Positions 16,473 through 25,344 of a stretch of DNA of 33,900 nucleotides are shown one piece after another. The stretch's first letter is position 1. Each line of letters opens with the position of its first letter. The notes beneath the pieces are model-generated. The model worked only from the letters and a program-made list of their open reading frames with translations, ran no database searches and was not told where the DNA came from. A program made the position numbers and the translations under genes. The stretch comes from an uncultured Tissierellia bacterium (GTDB lineage Bacteria; Bacillota; Clostridia; Tissierellales; Peptoniphilaceae), in assembly GCA_902489145.1 (NCBI GenBank), contig CABTYV010000011.1:1-33900 (forward strand), given 5' to 3'.

Positions 16473-18002
16473 CTAGCAACCCAGCTCAGGGGCCAGATAC
16501 TGGAAGAGGGTTTTGACGTGAACGCCTGTTGCTCGGGCAGGCAGGTAGCCCTTGGCCTCTTTGAGATAGGCCGTGCCGGCGATATCCAGATGGACCCAGG
16601 GCAGATCACGGGCCAAAAAGGCGCCAACGAAGAGGCCAGCCGTCACAGAACCGGCCCCGCCGCCAGGGGCGTTGCACAAATCAGCCACCTTGGACTCATT
16701 TTGTTTGCGGAAGGCGGGATCATTGGGCAGGGCCCAAATTTTCTCCCCGACCTGACGCGCCGCCTGGGCCAGATCCAGATAAAAATCGTCATCATTGCTG
16801 ACGGCCCCGGTATATTCCTCGCCGAAGGCCGAGAGGACCGCACCCGTCAGAGTGGCCAAATCGACCACCCGGTTGACTGGGCATTCGCTGGTGAGATAGT
16901 AGAGGGCATCGGCCAGGGTCAAACGGCCTTCGGCATCCGTATTGGCAACCTCAATGGTTTTGCCCGAAAGAGAGCCAATGATGTCGCCGGTCTTAAAGGC
17001 GGAGCCGGAAATGAGATTCTCGCAGGCGGCAACAACGGCTGTCACATTAACCGGGATCTGGGCCTTGGCCAGGGCATAGAGGGTGCCAATGACCGTGCCC
17101 GCTCCGCCCATATCACAATGCATGCTGGCCATGCCGGCACTCGTTTTGAGGCAGTAGCCGCCACTGTCATAGGTGAGTCCCTTGCCCACAAGGCCAAAGA
17201 CGTCCTCGCATTCCGGTTTCCCCTGGTAGCGCATCAGGAGGAAGCGGGGCGGTTGGCTGGATCCCTTCGCCACGCTATAGTAAGCCTCCATGCCCATGGC
17301 CTGAATTTCCTCTTCCGTAAAGACGCGCACCTCGACGCCCAGGGGGGAGAGCTGATCCTTGGCCGCCTGGGCCAGGCTCTGGGGTGTCAGGCGGTTGGCC
17401 GTTTCATTGACTAAATCTCGGGCCAGGTCTACCCCATCCATCATGGCCATGGTCCGCTTCAGGGCCTGGGTCATGATGGCCTCCTTGCCCTCCTTGGCGG
17501 GCTGGTAGTGGACGGTGAGCAAGCGGTCCTTCATGGGCGTATCGTCCGTTTTTTTGCTAAAGTGATATTCCCCTTGGCGGAGGCCTTCATAGGCGGCCAT
17601 GAAAAGCTTGCGTTGGCAAGTCCCGAGCAGGGGCATCGCGACCTCAATGGTATCGATCTTGTGCTGGTCACAAAATTGCCGGAGCTTAAAAAAAGCCAGG
17701 CGGACGGCTTCTAAAAGCGTGGCTTCGCCTTCCTCGCGATTCACCAGGGGCGCACAGAAGGGCTGGCGCTGGTCCTCTTCTTCGGAAGAAAGGCGGCCGA
17801 GCCCCACAATGAGCTGGCCCAGGCCCTGGGGGTCGGGTAGGTAGGAGAGTGCGCCCGGTAGGGCAGAAAAGTCGCTATGAGCACGGACCCAATCGCAGAG
17901 CGCCTTCTGGCAAGCCCCCAGGCAGGAAAAATCTCCGCCTTCTTCTTCCTTCGCAAAGAAGACGGGCAAGCCTCCCTTTTCATAAAAATGAATCTGAATC
18001 AT
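16473..18002 (-). CDS. pepA: M17 leucyl aminopeptidase
   Basis: Cytosolic two-metal exopeptidase that removes N-terminal residues from peptides. The protein is 509 residues. The M17 metal and catalytic blocks are intact: GKGLTYDSGG with K274 and D279, MHCDMGGAGTV with D297, and NTDAEGRL (354-361) with D356, E358 and catalytic R360. The N-terminal domain (1-180) is poorly conserved, as usual. The start at 18002 is favoured over a longer frame to 18056 because AAGGA lies 7-8 bases upstream. It overlaps the NUDIX gene by 23 bases and forms an operon with it and the deacetylase. Its 3' end is the two-way terminator at 16418. Confidence 0.93.
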   Translation of the reverse strand: MIQIHFYEKGGLPVFFAKEEEGGDFSCLGACQKALCDWVRAHSDFSALPGALSYLPDPQGLGQLIVGLGRLSSEEEDQRQPFCAPLVNREEGEATLLEAVRLAFFKLRQFCDQHKIDTIEVAMPLLGTCQRKLFMAAYEGLRQGEYHFSKKTDDTPMKDRLLTVHYQPAKEGKEAIMTQALKRTMAMMDGVDLARDLVNETANRLTPQSLAQAAKDQLSPLGVEVRVFTEEEIQAMGMEAYYSVAKGSSQPPRFLLMRYQGKPECEDVFGLVGKGLTYDSGGYCLKTSAGMASMHCDMGGAGTVIGTLYALAKAQIPVNVTAVVAACENLISGSAFKTGDIIGSLSGKTIEVANTDAEGRLTLADALYYLTSECPVNRVVDLATLTGAVLSAFGEEYTGAVSNDDDFYLDLAQAARQVGEKIWALPNDPAFRKQNESKVADLCNAPGGGAGSVTAGLFVGAFLARDLPWVHLDIAGTAYLKEAKGYLPARATGVHVKTLFQYLAPELGC

Positions 18003-18657
18003 CGCACATCCTTTCTGTCTCGCTGCGCCCTTCTGGTTTTTCGTCCAGGAGGGCAATGGTGGCTTCCAATATACGGGCGGTCAGTCCCCAGATCACCTTT
18101 CCATGATAATGATAAAAGAGCATCCGGGACCGTCCCTTCCTCCAAGGATAGGCCCTGCCGCCAGGGAGATCCTCATAGGGAAAGTCGGCTCCGGGGGCGG
18201 GCCGGCTGATGACTTCATTATAGGAGAGGCGGGCCTTCCACTGACGAACCGCTCGCCAGGGGAGGGTGAGCACGCTTGCGACCTCCGCTTTTGAATAGGT
18301 TCCTTGATAATCCTCCAGGCGACCCACAAAGCATTCAATGCGCCGGCCGTTGACCGAGCAGTAGGTGAAGGGGTGGGCCAGGAGCTTGACCTGTTCAGGC
18401 GCAAGCAAAAGCTCCTCCGCCGTCTCCCGGCGCGCCGCCTCAGAAAAATCCTCCCCCGCCTCCACCGCACCGCCGGGGAAGGCCATCTCACCGGGCTGAC
18501 TTTCCAGCTGAAGGGCCCGCTCTTCAAAAAGGATTGAAAACTGCCCTTCTTCATCCGTAAAGAAGGGCAGACAAATGGCATAGTTTTGCCAATGATCTTC
18601 GCCAAGAAGCCGGGGCGCCTGCTGGCGGACCTGGGCCATTTTTTTTTCAAAATCCAT
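17980..18657 (-). CDS. NUDIX hydrolase, CoA diphosphatase-like
   Basis: This 225-residue protein has a NUDIX box, G63-x5-E69-x7-R77-E78-x2-E81-E82, which binds metal and the pyrophosphate. The glycine normally two residues after the second E is leucine (L84). Upstream, LQLESQPGEMAFPGG resembles the UPF0035 signature of CoA/acyl-CoA diphosphatases (Pcd1, NUDT7), suggesting cleavage of CoA to 3',5'-ADP and phosphopantetheine. The relaxed motif leaves other substrates possible. It starts 4 bases after the deacetylase stop with GGAG upstream and overlaps the aminopeptidase start. Confidence 0.85.
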   Translation of the reverse strand: MDFEKKMAQVRQQAPRLLGEDHWQNYAICLPFFTDEEGQFSILFEERALQLESQPGEMAFPGGAVEAGEDFSEAARRETAEELLLAPEQVKLLAHPFTYCSVNGRRIECFVGRLEDYQGTYSKAEVASVLTLPWRAVRQWKARLSYNEVISRPAPGADFPYEDLPGGRAYPWRKGRSRMLFYHYHGKVIWGLTARILEATIALLDEKPEGRSETERMCDDSDSFL

Positions 18658-18661
18658 TAGC

Positions 18662-19873
18662 CTACTCCATCACGCCGAAGGAGAATCCCTGCGCTCGGAG
18701 TGTTTTGATAATCTCCGGCAGGGCCTGTCGGGTAAGCGCCTTGACCGGCGTGTCGTGCATGAGCACTGTGATGACATTGGGCTTGCCGTAAGCAGCCCAA
18801 TTTTTCATCATGAAGTCAATCTGTCCCTGGATGGTTTTCGGCTCTCTTTTTTTGCCCTTGGCATCGCCATTTTCAGCATTCCAATCGATCCAATGCACAC
18901 CGATGGCTGCAAGCGCCTGATCTGCCCCCTCCAGCTTCTTCCAGGACATATGGCCCCCCGGATAGCGCCAGACATGGAGCGGGATCTCCCGTCCCAAAAC
19001 CTGAGCAAATTTGGCCTGGACCTGTTTGGCTTCCGCCACAATTTGCGTCACATTGCCCACTCGTCCCGGGTAGAGCGCGTGGTAATCGTGATGAAAGGAA
19101 TGCATGGCAATGGCGTGGCCTTCTGCCAGAGTCCGCTCAATGACGGGCTTGGTCGCCTCTGTGACATACTTGCCGACCATGAAGAAGGTGGCGGGCACGC
19201 CCTCTTTTTTCAGGAGGTCCAGCAATAGGGGAGAGGATTTGCTGCTGGGTCCGTCATCGAAGGTTAAAAAGGCGATCTTTTGGCCTCCGGCTAAAGGCTT
19301 GCCGTGGAACATAGCCGCCTGAATATCCGGCACCGAATAGGCATATTGGTTGGCAGCTGCGTTGTGGTTAAGGCCCTTTCCGCCTGCGTTTTGCACCACT
19401 TCCCCGGTATTGGCCTTGGGCATGGCCGTACCTGAGACCTGTTCCTGCGGGCTCTGCGGAGCCTGGCTTTCACTCGTTTCAGGAGCCGAAGAAGGCGATT
19501 CTGAGCTCGGCCCCGGTTCAGAGGAGGCGGGGGTCCCGCTTGCACTCAACTGCTCCGATGAGGCCGAAGGATCCGTCGTTTCGTCGGCGGATACGGCTGG
19601 TTGACCCGTTCGGTCCGGGATGATCTTTTTTTCTTCCACCCCTCGCCATTGATGCACGATAAAGAAGCCTAGGCCCACAATCAGTGCCAGCAGAAGGACG
19701 TAGATCCGGGTTCTTCGCTTTCGTGCGGCCGCTCGGGCCTTTTTGCGCCGCTGATAAAAGGCGGTTCGATCCTCCTGCAGGCTGGAGAACGCGTCCTCTT
19801 CCGGCTCCTTTTTGGGCGGGATTTCCTCCCCATCCGTTTCGTCTATCAGATCCTGGTCTTCCCAGTTTTCCAT
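18662..19873 (-). CDS. Membrane-anchored polysaccharide deacetylase
   Basis: This 403-residue protein has an acidic cytoplasmic tail (1-38), a basic stretch, one membrane helix (about 57-74), a Ser/Glu/Pro/Ala-rich flexible linker (about 85-150) and an extracellular NodB domain (about 190-400). The NodB motifs are complete: TFDDGP (204-209), metal-binding H258 and H262 in HSFHHD, RYPGG (303-307) and LMHD (371-374). It probably deacetylates peptidoglycan sugars, as in PdaA/PgdA-type enzymes. The long acidic N-tail is unusual and might localise or regulate it. Start at 19873 has AAAGGA 7 bases upstream; ATG 19876 is an alternative. First gene of the operon with NUDIX and pepA. Confidence 0.9.
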   Translation of the reverse strand: MENWEDQDLIDETDGEEIPPKKEPEEDAFSSLQEDRTAFYQRRKKARAAARKRRTRIYVLLLALIVGLGFFIVHQWRGVEEKKIIPDRTGQPAVSADETTDPSASSEQLSASGTPASSEPGPSSESPSSAPETSESQAPQSPQEQVSGTAMPKANTGEVVQNAGGKGLNHNAAANQYAYSVPDIQAAMFHGKPLAGGQKIAFLTFDDGPSSKSSPLLLDLLKKEGVPATFFMVGKYVTEATKPVIERTLAEGHAIAMHSFHHDYHALYPGRVGNVTQIVAEAKQVQAKFAQVLGREIPLHVWRYPGGHMSWKKLEGADQALAAIGVHWIDWNAENGDAKGKKREPKTIQGQIDFMMKNWAAYGKPNVITVLMHDTPVKALTRQALPEIIKTLRAQGFSFGVME

Positions 19874-19958
19874 CATGCGATCCTTTCCCATTCCTCACTC
19901 GATTGATCCCGTGGATGGATCTGCTTGCAAGCAAGAGCGCCATCCAAGCTTCCCTCGT

Positions 19959-19987
19959 ATTGTAAATGATTCCGCTTTGTCTGTCGA
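19959..19987 (-). promoter_or_regulatory. Promoter of the deacetylase-NUDIX-aminopeptidase operon
   Basis: On the - strand, TCGACA (19987-19982) and TACAAT (19964-19959) are 17 bases apart, each matching consensus at 5 of 6 positions. The start is expected near 19952. A perfect 12-base palindrome, TGCTTGCAAGCA (19922-19933), lies in the untranslated leader and could be an operator. The rest of the roughly 300-base gap to purL holds only the purL terminator. Confidence 0.65.
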
Positions 19988-20113
19988 TTCCATTTCCTTG
20001 AATATCGGGGCAATTGTTAGTTTTGCATAACAAGTATAGGCCATTTGTGTCGGGATGGCAATGGCCAGACGTCCTTCTGCCTGGAAAAGCACTTTTTTTA
20101 TTTTTCCTGGAAA

Positions 20114-20156
20114 AGGGCAAAAAAAGCCCCTGCACCGAAGCGCAGGGACTTTTGGG
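20114..20156 (-). terminator. Intrinsic terminator of the purine cluster
   Basis: On the - strand, 14-base arms (20153-20140 with 20135-20122, two G-U pairs) enclose a TTCG tetraloop and are followed by a run of seven T. It lies about 40 bases after the purL stop. Confidence 0.93.
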
Positions 20157-20190
20157 CACTTTCTTTTTATCCATCGGGGAGGAGCGAAGC

Positions 20191-23100
20191 TTAGGCCTCC
20201 TGATCAAAGTAGCGCTTGGCTGCTTCGAAGAGGCGAAGGTCATAGTCACCGGGCACGTTTTGATAGAGGCCCCGTCCATGACGTTCATTGTGCCCCATCT
20301 TGCCCAAAATGCGTCCATCACAGGCCAAAAGTCCCTCAATCGCAGCGAGCGACCCGTTGGGATTAAAGCGGATATCCATGCTGGGTTGGCCTTGGAAATC
20401 GGCATATTGGGTAGCAATTCGGCCCTCCTCCGCCAACCTGCGGATCAGGGCATCCGGACCGACGATTTGTCCCTCTCCGTGCGAGATGGGCGCCTGATAG
20501 AGGCGGGTCGGATCCACCAGAGAAAGCCAGGGCGAGTCCGTCGATGCGATGCGAAGGGAGACGATTCGGGACTGGTGGCGGCCAATGCGGTTGTAGGTGA
20601 GGGTGGGGGCCTGGTCACTGGGCGCCTGGATATGGCCATAGGGCAGGAGGCCCAGCTTCATGAGGGCCTGGAAGCCATTACAAATCCCCAGAATCAGGCC
20701 CTCACGCTGGTAGAGCAGGGCTTCGATTTCCTCGCTGCAGGCCGGGTTGCGCAGGAAGGAGGTGATAAATTTTGCGGATCCATCGGGTTCATCCCCGCCG
20801 GAGAAGCCACCGGGCAAAAAGAGCACCTGGGCCTGACGAAGGGCCTGGCAAAAGGTATCGGCGGATTGACGAATGGCTTCTGCCGTCTGATTCTTCACGA
20901 CGAAGATCTCAGCGGCAAGACCGCTTTCCCGCACGTATTTGGCGGCATCATATTCCGTATTGGTCCCGGGACAGACCGGGATCAGGACCTTGGCAGGCGA
21001 ATGGATGGTGGTGGACAGCTGCTTCGGCAGATGTGCCTGAGCGAGCGGATTTTGAGCAGGATCCTTGGCCTGGGGGCAGAGGAGGAGGGATCGATCACGT
21101 TCACTGATGCCTCTGGCATCGGTGAGGGGGTAGACGGATTCCAGCTTGCCTTCGTAGTCGGAAAGCAGGTCTGCAAGCGCCAGCTGCTCCTGGCCAAAGC
21201 AAAGGATCGGTTCAGCAAGGCTCTCGCCGATTTCGATCAGGTCGAAGGCCCCTGCCTCCAGGGCCTGCTGGAAGGAGGCAATATCCTGGTTTTCCCGAAG
21301 CGGGGCATCACTTTCCACGAGGAGGGCACCATAGCGCAGGCAAAGCAGCTTTTGCAGGGCTTCTGGCCCCACATCGTTATAGCGGAAGCCGATCCCATTG
21401 CCCAGGGCCATCTCAAAGATCTTGTGGGCCACACCGCCCATGCCTACACAGGCGGCACCGTGGAGCCGCTCAGCCTGATGGAGGGCCCCTACCGCCTGGT
21501 AGACGGCGCGAAGAGACGGGACCTCAGGCAGGCCCTCCGCATTGAGATGGGGCGCAAGAAGGCTGACCCGGTGATGAGCCCCTTTGAGCTCCGGCGATAG
21601 GACCTGATCCAGCTTACCGGTGGTGACAGCAAAGGCCGCCAGGGTGGGAGGCACATTGAGCGATTCAAAGGAACCGGACATGGAGTCCTTCCCCCCAATC
21701 GCCCCGATGCCCATATCCATCTGGGCCTGATAGGCCCCCAGGAGGGCGGCCAGGGGGATGCCCCAGCGTTCGGGATCCTGGTCCAGGCGAAGGAAATATT
21801 CCTGGAAGGTTAAATAGGTATCCTGGAGATTGGCGCCTGCTGCCACGAGCTTACTCAGCGCGTCTATGACCGCATAATAGGCACCGTGGTAGGGAGAGCG
21901 CTCCGTCAGGTAGGGATCAAAACCCCAGGACATAAAGGATACGTCCTCTGTATCACCCTCCTCCAGAGAAATTTTATGGACCATGGCCTCCGGGGGGGTG
22001 AGCTGGTTTTTCCCGCCAAAGGGCATCAGGACAGTCCCTTTCCCGATCGAGGCATCAAAGGATTCGCCCAGGCCCCGCTGGGATGCTCCGTTGAGGTCAT
22101 TGACGAGGGCTTCCATGGCCTCACGGAAGGAGGACGCTTCCGGAACAAGCCCCTCGAAGGAAGGACGGGCTTTCTTGGTCTTAATGGTGATGTGGTTTTC
22201 TGCCCCATTTTCATCCAGAAAGGACCGGTCCAGATCGACGATGGTTTCACCCCGCCAGGTCATATGAAGAACCGGCTCTTCGCTCACGGTCGCCACATGA
22301 GTGGCTTCCAGATTTTCAGCAGCTGCCAGTGCCATGAAGGCATCGAAATCCTCCGGGTCAATGCAGACCGCCATCCGCTCCTGCGATTCAGAAATGGCCA
22401 GCTCCAAGCCATTGAGCCCTTCGTATTTTTTCGGCACCCGGTCCAGATCGATGTCCAGCCCATCCGCCAGCTCGCCGATCGCCACCGATACGCCGCCTGC
22501 CCCAAAGTCGTTGCAGCGCTTGATCATGGATACGGCCTTGGGATTGCGGAAGAGGCGCTGGAGCTTGCGCTCCTCGGGCGCATTGCCCTTTTGGACCTCT
22601 GCGCCGGCCGTGGTCTGGGAGGAGACATTTTGTGCCTTAGAAGAGCCCGTCGCCCCCCCGATGCCGTCCCGGCCTGTCCGGCCCCCCAAGAGGATAATGG
22701 GATCGCCGGGTTGGGGGCGTTCCCGGCGGACCAGCCGTTCGGGCACCGCTCCAATCACGGCGCCGATTTCCAGCCGTTTGGCCACATAATCGGGATGATA
22801 GAGCTCCCGCACCAGGCCGGTCGCCAGGCCAATTTGATTGCCATAGGAGGAATAGCCGCGCGCGGCTTCCCGGCAGATCTTCCGCTGAGGAAGCTTGCCC
22901 GGCAGCGTCTCCGAAAGGGGCGCGAGCGGATTGCCTGCGCCGGTGAGCCGCATGGCGGCGTAGACATAAGCCCGACCGGAGAGGGGGTCTCGGATGGCCC
23001 CCCCGATGCAGGTCGCTGCCCCACCAAAGGGTTCGATTTCGGTGGGGTGGTTGTGGGTTTCGTTTTTAAAGAGGAGGAGCCAGGGCTCCTTCCTTCCGTC

Positions 23101-24015
23101 TACGCTGATCTCAATCTTGACCGTGCAGGCATTGATTTCTTCCGAAACGTCGATTTTCTCCATCTGCCCGCTGGCACGCAGGGCCTTGGCGGCGATGGTA
23201 CCCAGGTCCATAAAGGTAATGGGCTTGGTGCGGCCCAGGGCCTGGCGTGTCTTCAGATAGTGTTGATAGGACCCTTCCAGCAGAGGATCTTCGAAATGAA
23301 TGGCATCGATGGTCGTGTTGAAGGTGGTATGCCGGCAGTGGTCCGACCAGTAGGTATCCAGAATGGCAATTTCCGCCAGGGATGGATCTCGTTGCTTGTC
23401 GATGAAATAGTTTTGGATGAGGGTGAGATCGTCCAAGCCCATGGCAAGCTGGTGGTCGGCTAAAAACGTCTGGAGCCCTGGTTGATCCAGCTTGCGAAAG
23501 CCGGTCAAAATGGGGACCGCCTCCGGTTCCTGCACGTTCATGGAAAGACTTTCCAGGCGGCCAAGTGAGGCCTCCCGGGAATCTACGGGATTGATCAACA
23601 GGCGGCGCAGGGCTGCTTGATCCTGCTTAGAAAGGAGACCGTAAAAGAGGTAAATTTTCGCCGACCGCACCTTGGGCCTGGGACCAGCAAAAAGCATTTG
23701 CAGGCACTGCTCTGCGGAGTCCGCCCGCTGGTCAAATTGACCGGGGAGGGCTTCCACGCCCAAAATAAAGTCCGCGGGTGCTTCGGTCTGGGCCTCCTCC
23801 AGGTGGGCATAGGTGAGGTCCACCATGGGCTCCGAGAAGACCTCCCGAACCGCCCGCTCCGGCGCTTCGCCCGGTGAGAGTTCAAAATCATAGCGTTTTA
23901 AGAGCCGGACAGCGGAAAGATCCGCAATCCCATAAAGGCTGCGTGCATCCGAGAGAATGCCGGCCTCATCCTTCCGGAGTCCTTCTTTTTTTTCTACATA
24001 AATACGATGGATCAT
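20191..24015 (-). CDS. purL: Phosphoribosylformylglycinamidine synthase, single-chain
   Basis: The enzyme converts FGAR, glutamine and ATP to FGAM. At 1274 residues it is the large fused form, with linker, synthetase halves and glutaminase in one chain, instead of PurS/PurQ/small PurL. Visible parts are DTYWSDHCRHTTF (substrate/linker region), NETHNHPTEIEPFGGAATCIGG, GGRTGRDGIGGATGSS, IGGKDSMSG, and a C-terminal class I amidotransferase with GICNGFQAL (nucleophile Cys) and SHGEG (His). The linker resembles the clostridial group more than gamma-proteobacterial PurL. Its ATG overlaps the purD stop by 4 bases. Last gene of the cluster. Confidence 0.97.
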   Translation of the reverse strand: MIHRIYVEKKEGLRKDEAGILSDARSLYGIADLSAVRLLKRYDFELSPGEAPERAVREVFSEPMVDLTYAHLEEAQTEAPADFILGVEALPGQFDQRADSAEQCLQMLFAGPRPKVRSAKIYLFYGLLSKQDQAALRRLLINPVDSREASLGRLESLSMNVQEPEAVPILTGFRKLDQPGLQTFLADHQLAMGLDDLTLIQNYFIDKQRDPSLAEIAILDTYWSDHCRHTTFNTTIDAIHFEDPLLEGSYQHYLKTRQALGRTKPITFMDLGTIAAKALRASGQMEKIDVSEEINACTVKIEISVDGRKEPWLLLFKNETHNHPTEIEPFGGAATCIGGAIRDPLSGRAYVYAAMRLTGAGNPLAPLSETLPGKLPQRKICREAARGYSSYGNQIGLATGLVRELYHPDYVAKRLEIGAVIGAVPERLVRRERPQPGDPIILLGGRTGRDGIGGATGSSKAQNVSSQTTAGAEVQKGNAPEERKLQRLFRNPKAVSMIKRCNDFGAGGVSVAIGELADGLDIDLDRVPKKYEGLNGLELAISESQERMAVCIDPEDFDAFMALAAAENLEATHVATVSEEPVLHMTWRGETIVDLDRSFLDENGAENHITIKTKKARPSFEGLVPEASSFREAMEALVNDLNGASQRGLGESFDASIGKGTVLMPFGGKNQLTPPEAMVHKISLEEGDTEDVSFMSWGFDPYLTERSPYHGAYYAVIDALSKLVAAGANLQDTYLTFQEYFLRLDQDPERWGIPLAALLGAYQAQMDMGIGAIGGKDSMSGSFESLNVPPTLAAFAVTTGKLDQVLSPELKGAHHRVSLLAPHLNAEGLPEVPSLRAVYQAVGALHQAERLHGAACVGMGGVAHKIFEMALGNGIGFRYNDVGPEALQKLLCLRYGALLVESDAPLRENQDIASFQQALEAGAFDLIEIGESLAEPILCFGQEQLALADLLSDYEGKLESVYPLTDARGISERDRSLLLCPQAKDPAQNPLAQAHLPKQLSTTIHSPAKVLIPVCPGTNTEYDAAKYVRESGLAAEIFVVKNQTAEAIRQSADTFCQALRQAQVLFLPGGFSGGDEPDGSAKFITSFLRNPACSEEIEALLYQREGLILGICNGFQALMKLGLLPYGHIQAPSDQAPTLTYNRIGRHQSRIVSLRIASTDSPWLSLVDPTRLYQAPISHGEGQIVGPDALIRRLAEEGRIATQYADFQGQPSMDIRFNPNGSLAAIEGLLACDGRILGKMGHNERHGRGLYQNVPGDYDLRLFEAAKRYFDQEA

Positions 24016-25280
24016 CCTAACCTCGCTTTCAAGGCCCGTTGGCCAATATCCTTTCGGTAGGAAGCATGAGGGAAGTGGACCTTAGCTAGATCCTGATAGG
24101 CCTGGTCAATGGCCTCAGGAAGAGTGGCTGCCAGTGCCGTGACCGCCAGCACCCGTCCGCCATTGGTGAGAAGCTGATCCTCCTCTTGCCGAACCCCGGC
24201 GAAGTAGACCTGGTCCCGAATGGCGGGATCCACGGTGATGGGAAAGCCCGTTTGATAGGAAGCGGGATAACCCTCCGAAGCCAGCACCACACAGCAGGCG
24301 GCCTGTTTTGAAAAGCGAACCGGGACCTCCGAAAGCCTTTCCTCGGTGACGGCCTCCATAATTTCCAGGAGATCACTCTCCAGAAGGGGCAGGACCACCT
24401 GCGTTTCTGGATCGCCGAAGCGGCAGTTGTACTCAATCACCTTGGGTCCATCCTCCGTGAGCATCAGGCCAAAATAGAGGCAGCCTTTAAAAGGCCGGCC
24501 CTCTTGCACCATGGCCTTCCTGGTCGGTTCGAAAATTTCCCGCTGGCAAGTTTCAAGCAGCTCCTCCGTAAAATAGGGGTTGGGGGCAATGCAGCCCATC
24601 CCACCCGTATTGGACCCCCGGTCGCCGTCCAGCGCCCTCTTATGGTCCATCGAGGAGACCATAGGAACCAGGACCTGGCCATCGGTGAAGGCCAGGACGC
24701 TGACCTCCGGTCCCTCCAAATATTCTTCAATGACGACCGTCTCTCCGGAGGCCCCGAAACGGCCCCCGCTCATGCACTCCCGGACGGCCGCTTGCGCCTC
24801 CGGAAGGTCCTTTGCAATGACGACGCCCTTGCCCTTGGCCAGGCCGGAGGCCTTAATTACGATCGGGGCGCCTTTATCCTCCAAATAGGCCAGGGCCTCC
24901 TCCTCCCGGGTGAAGACCGCATAGTCTGCGGTCGGGATCTGGTATTTTTTCATCAGGTCCTTGGCAAAGGCCTTGGATCCTTCGATCATGGCGGCCTTCT
25001 GATTGGGACCGAAACAGGCAATACCCAGATCTTCTAGCCGGTCCACCAGCCCTAGTACCAGCGGGTCATCCGGCGAGACGATGGCATAGTCCACCGGGTG
25101 GTCCTGGGCAAAGGCACAAATCCCGTCCAGATCCTCCGCCCCGATGGGCACGCAAACGGCATCCTCCCCAAAACCGGGATTGCCCGGCAGGGCCCAGATG
25201 GTCTCAGCCTTCGGATTTTCACGCAGCTTTTTTAATATGGCGTGCTCCCGACCGCCTCCGCCTACCAGCAAGATATTCAT
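24012..25280 (-). CDS. purD: Phosphoribosylamine-glycine ligase
   Basis: The enzyme makes GAR from phosphoribosylamine, glycine and ATP. It is 422 residues, the usual length of monofunctional PurD. The N-terminus MNILLVGGGGREHAI is diagnostic; the ATP-grasp region includes VIKASGLAKGKGV, GGMGCIAPNPYF and EYNCRFGDPETQVVLP. A good AAAGGA lies 6 bases before the ATG. The 64 bases between it and the AICAR formyltransferase gene contain a hairpin with GGGTC/GACCC and CTTGC/GCAAG stems but no T-run. Confidence 0.97.
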   Translation of the reverse strand: MNILLVGGGGREHAILKKLRENPKAETIWALPGNPGFGEDAVCVPIGAEDLDGICAFAQDHPVDYAIVSPDDPLVLGLVDRLEDLGIACFGPNQKAAMIEGSKAFAKDLMKKYQIPTADYAVFTREEEALAYLEDKGAPIVIKASGLAKGKGVVIAKDLPEAQAAVRECMSGGRFGASGETVVIEEYLEGPEVSVLAFTDGQVLVPMVSSMDHKRALDGDRGSNTGGMGCIAPNPYFTEELLETCQREIFEPTRKAMVQEGRPFKGCLYFGLMLTEDGPKVIEYNCRFGDPETQVVLPLLESDLLEIMEAVTEERLSEVPVRFSKQAACCVVLASEGYPASYQTGFPITVDPAIRDQVYFAGVRQEEDQLLTNGGRVLAVTALAATLPEAIDQAYQDLAKVHFPHASYRKDIGQRALKARLG

Positions 25281-25344
25281 ATCAGATCCTTTCTTTTCGA
25301 TAAACCATGGGTCGCCTGACTTGCCTTTGCAAGCGAGGACCCTT

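Noticed and set aside
25297..25344. Terminator between the AICARFT and purD genes
   Set aside because: The hairpin is interrupted and no T-run follows, so at most it is an RNA-processing or stability structure.
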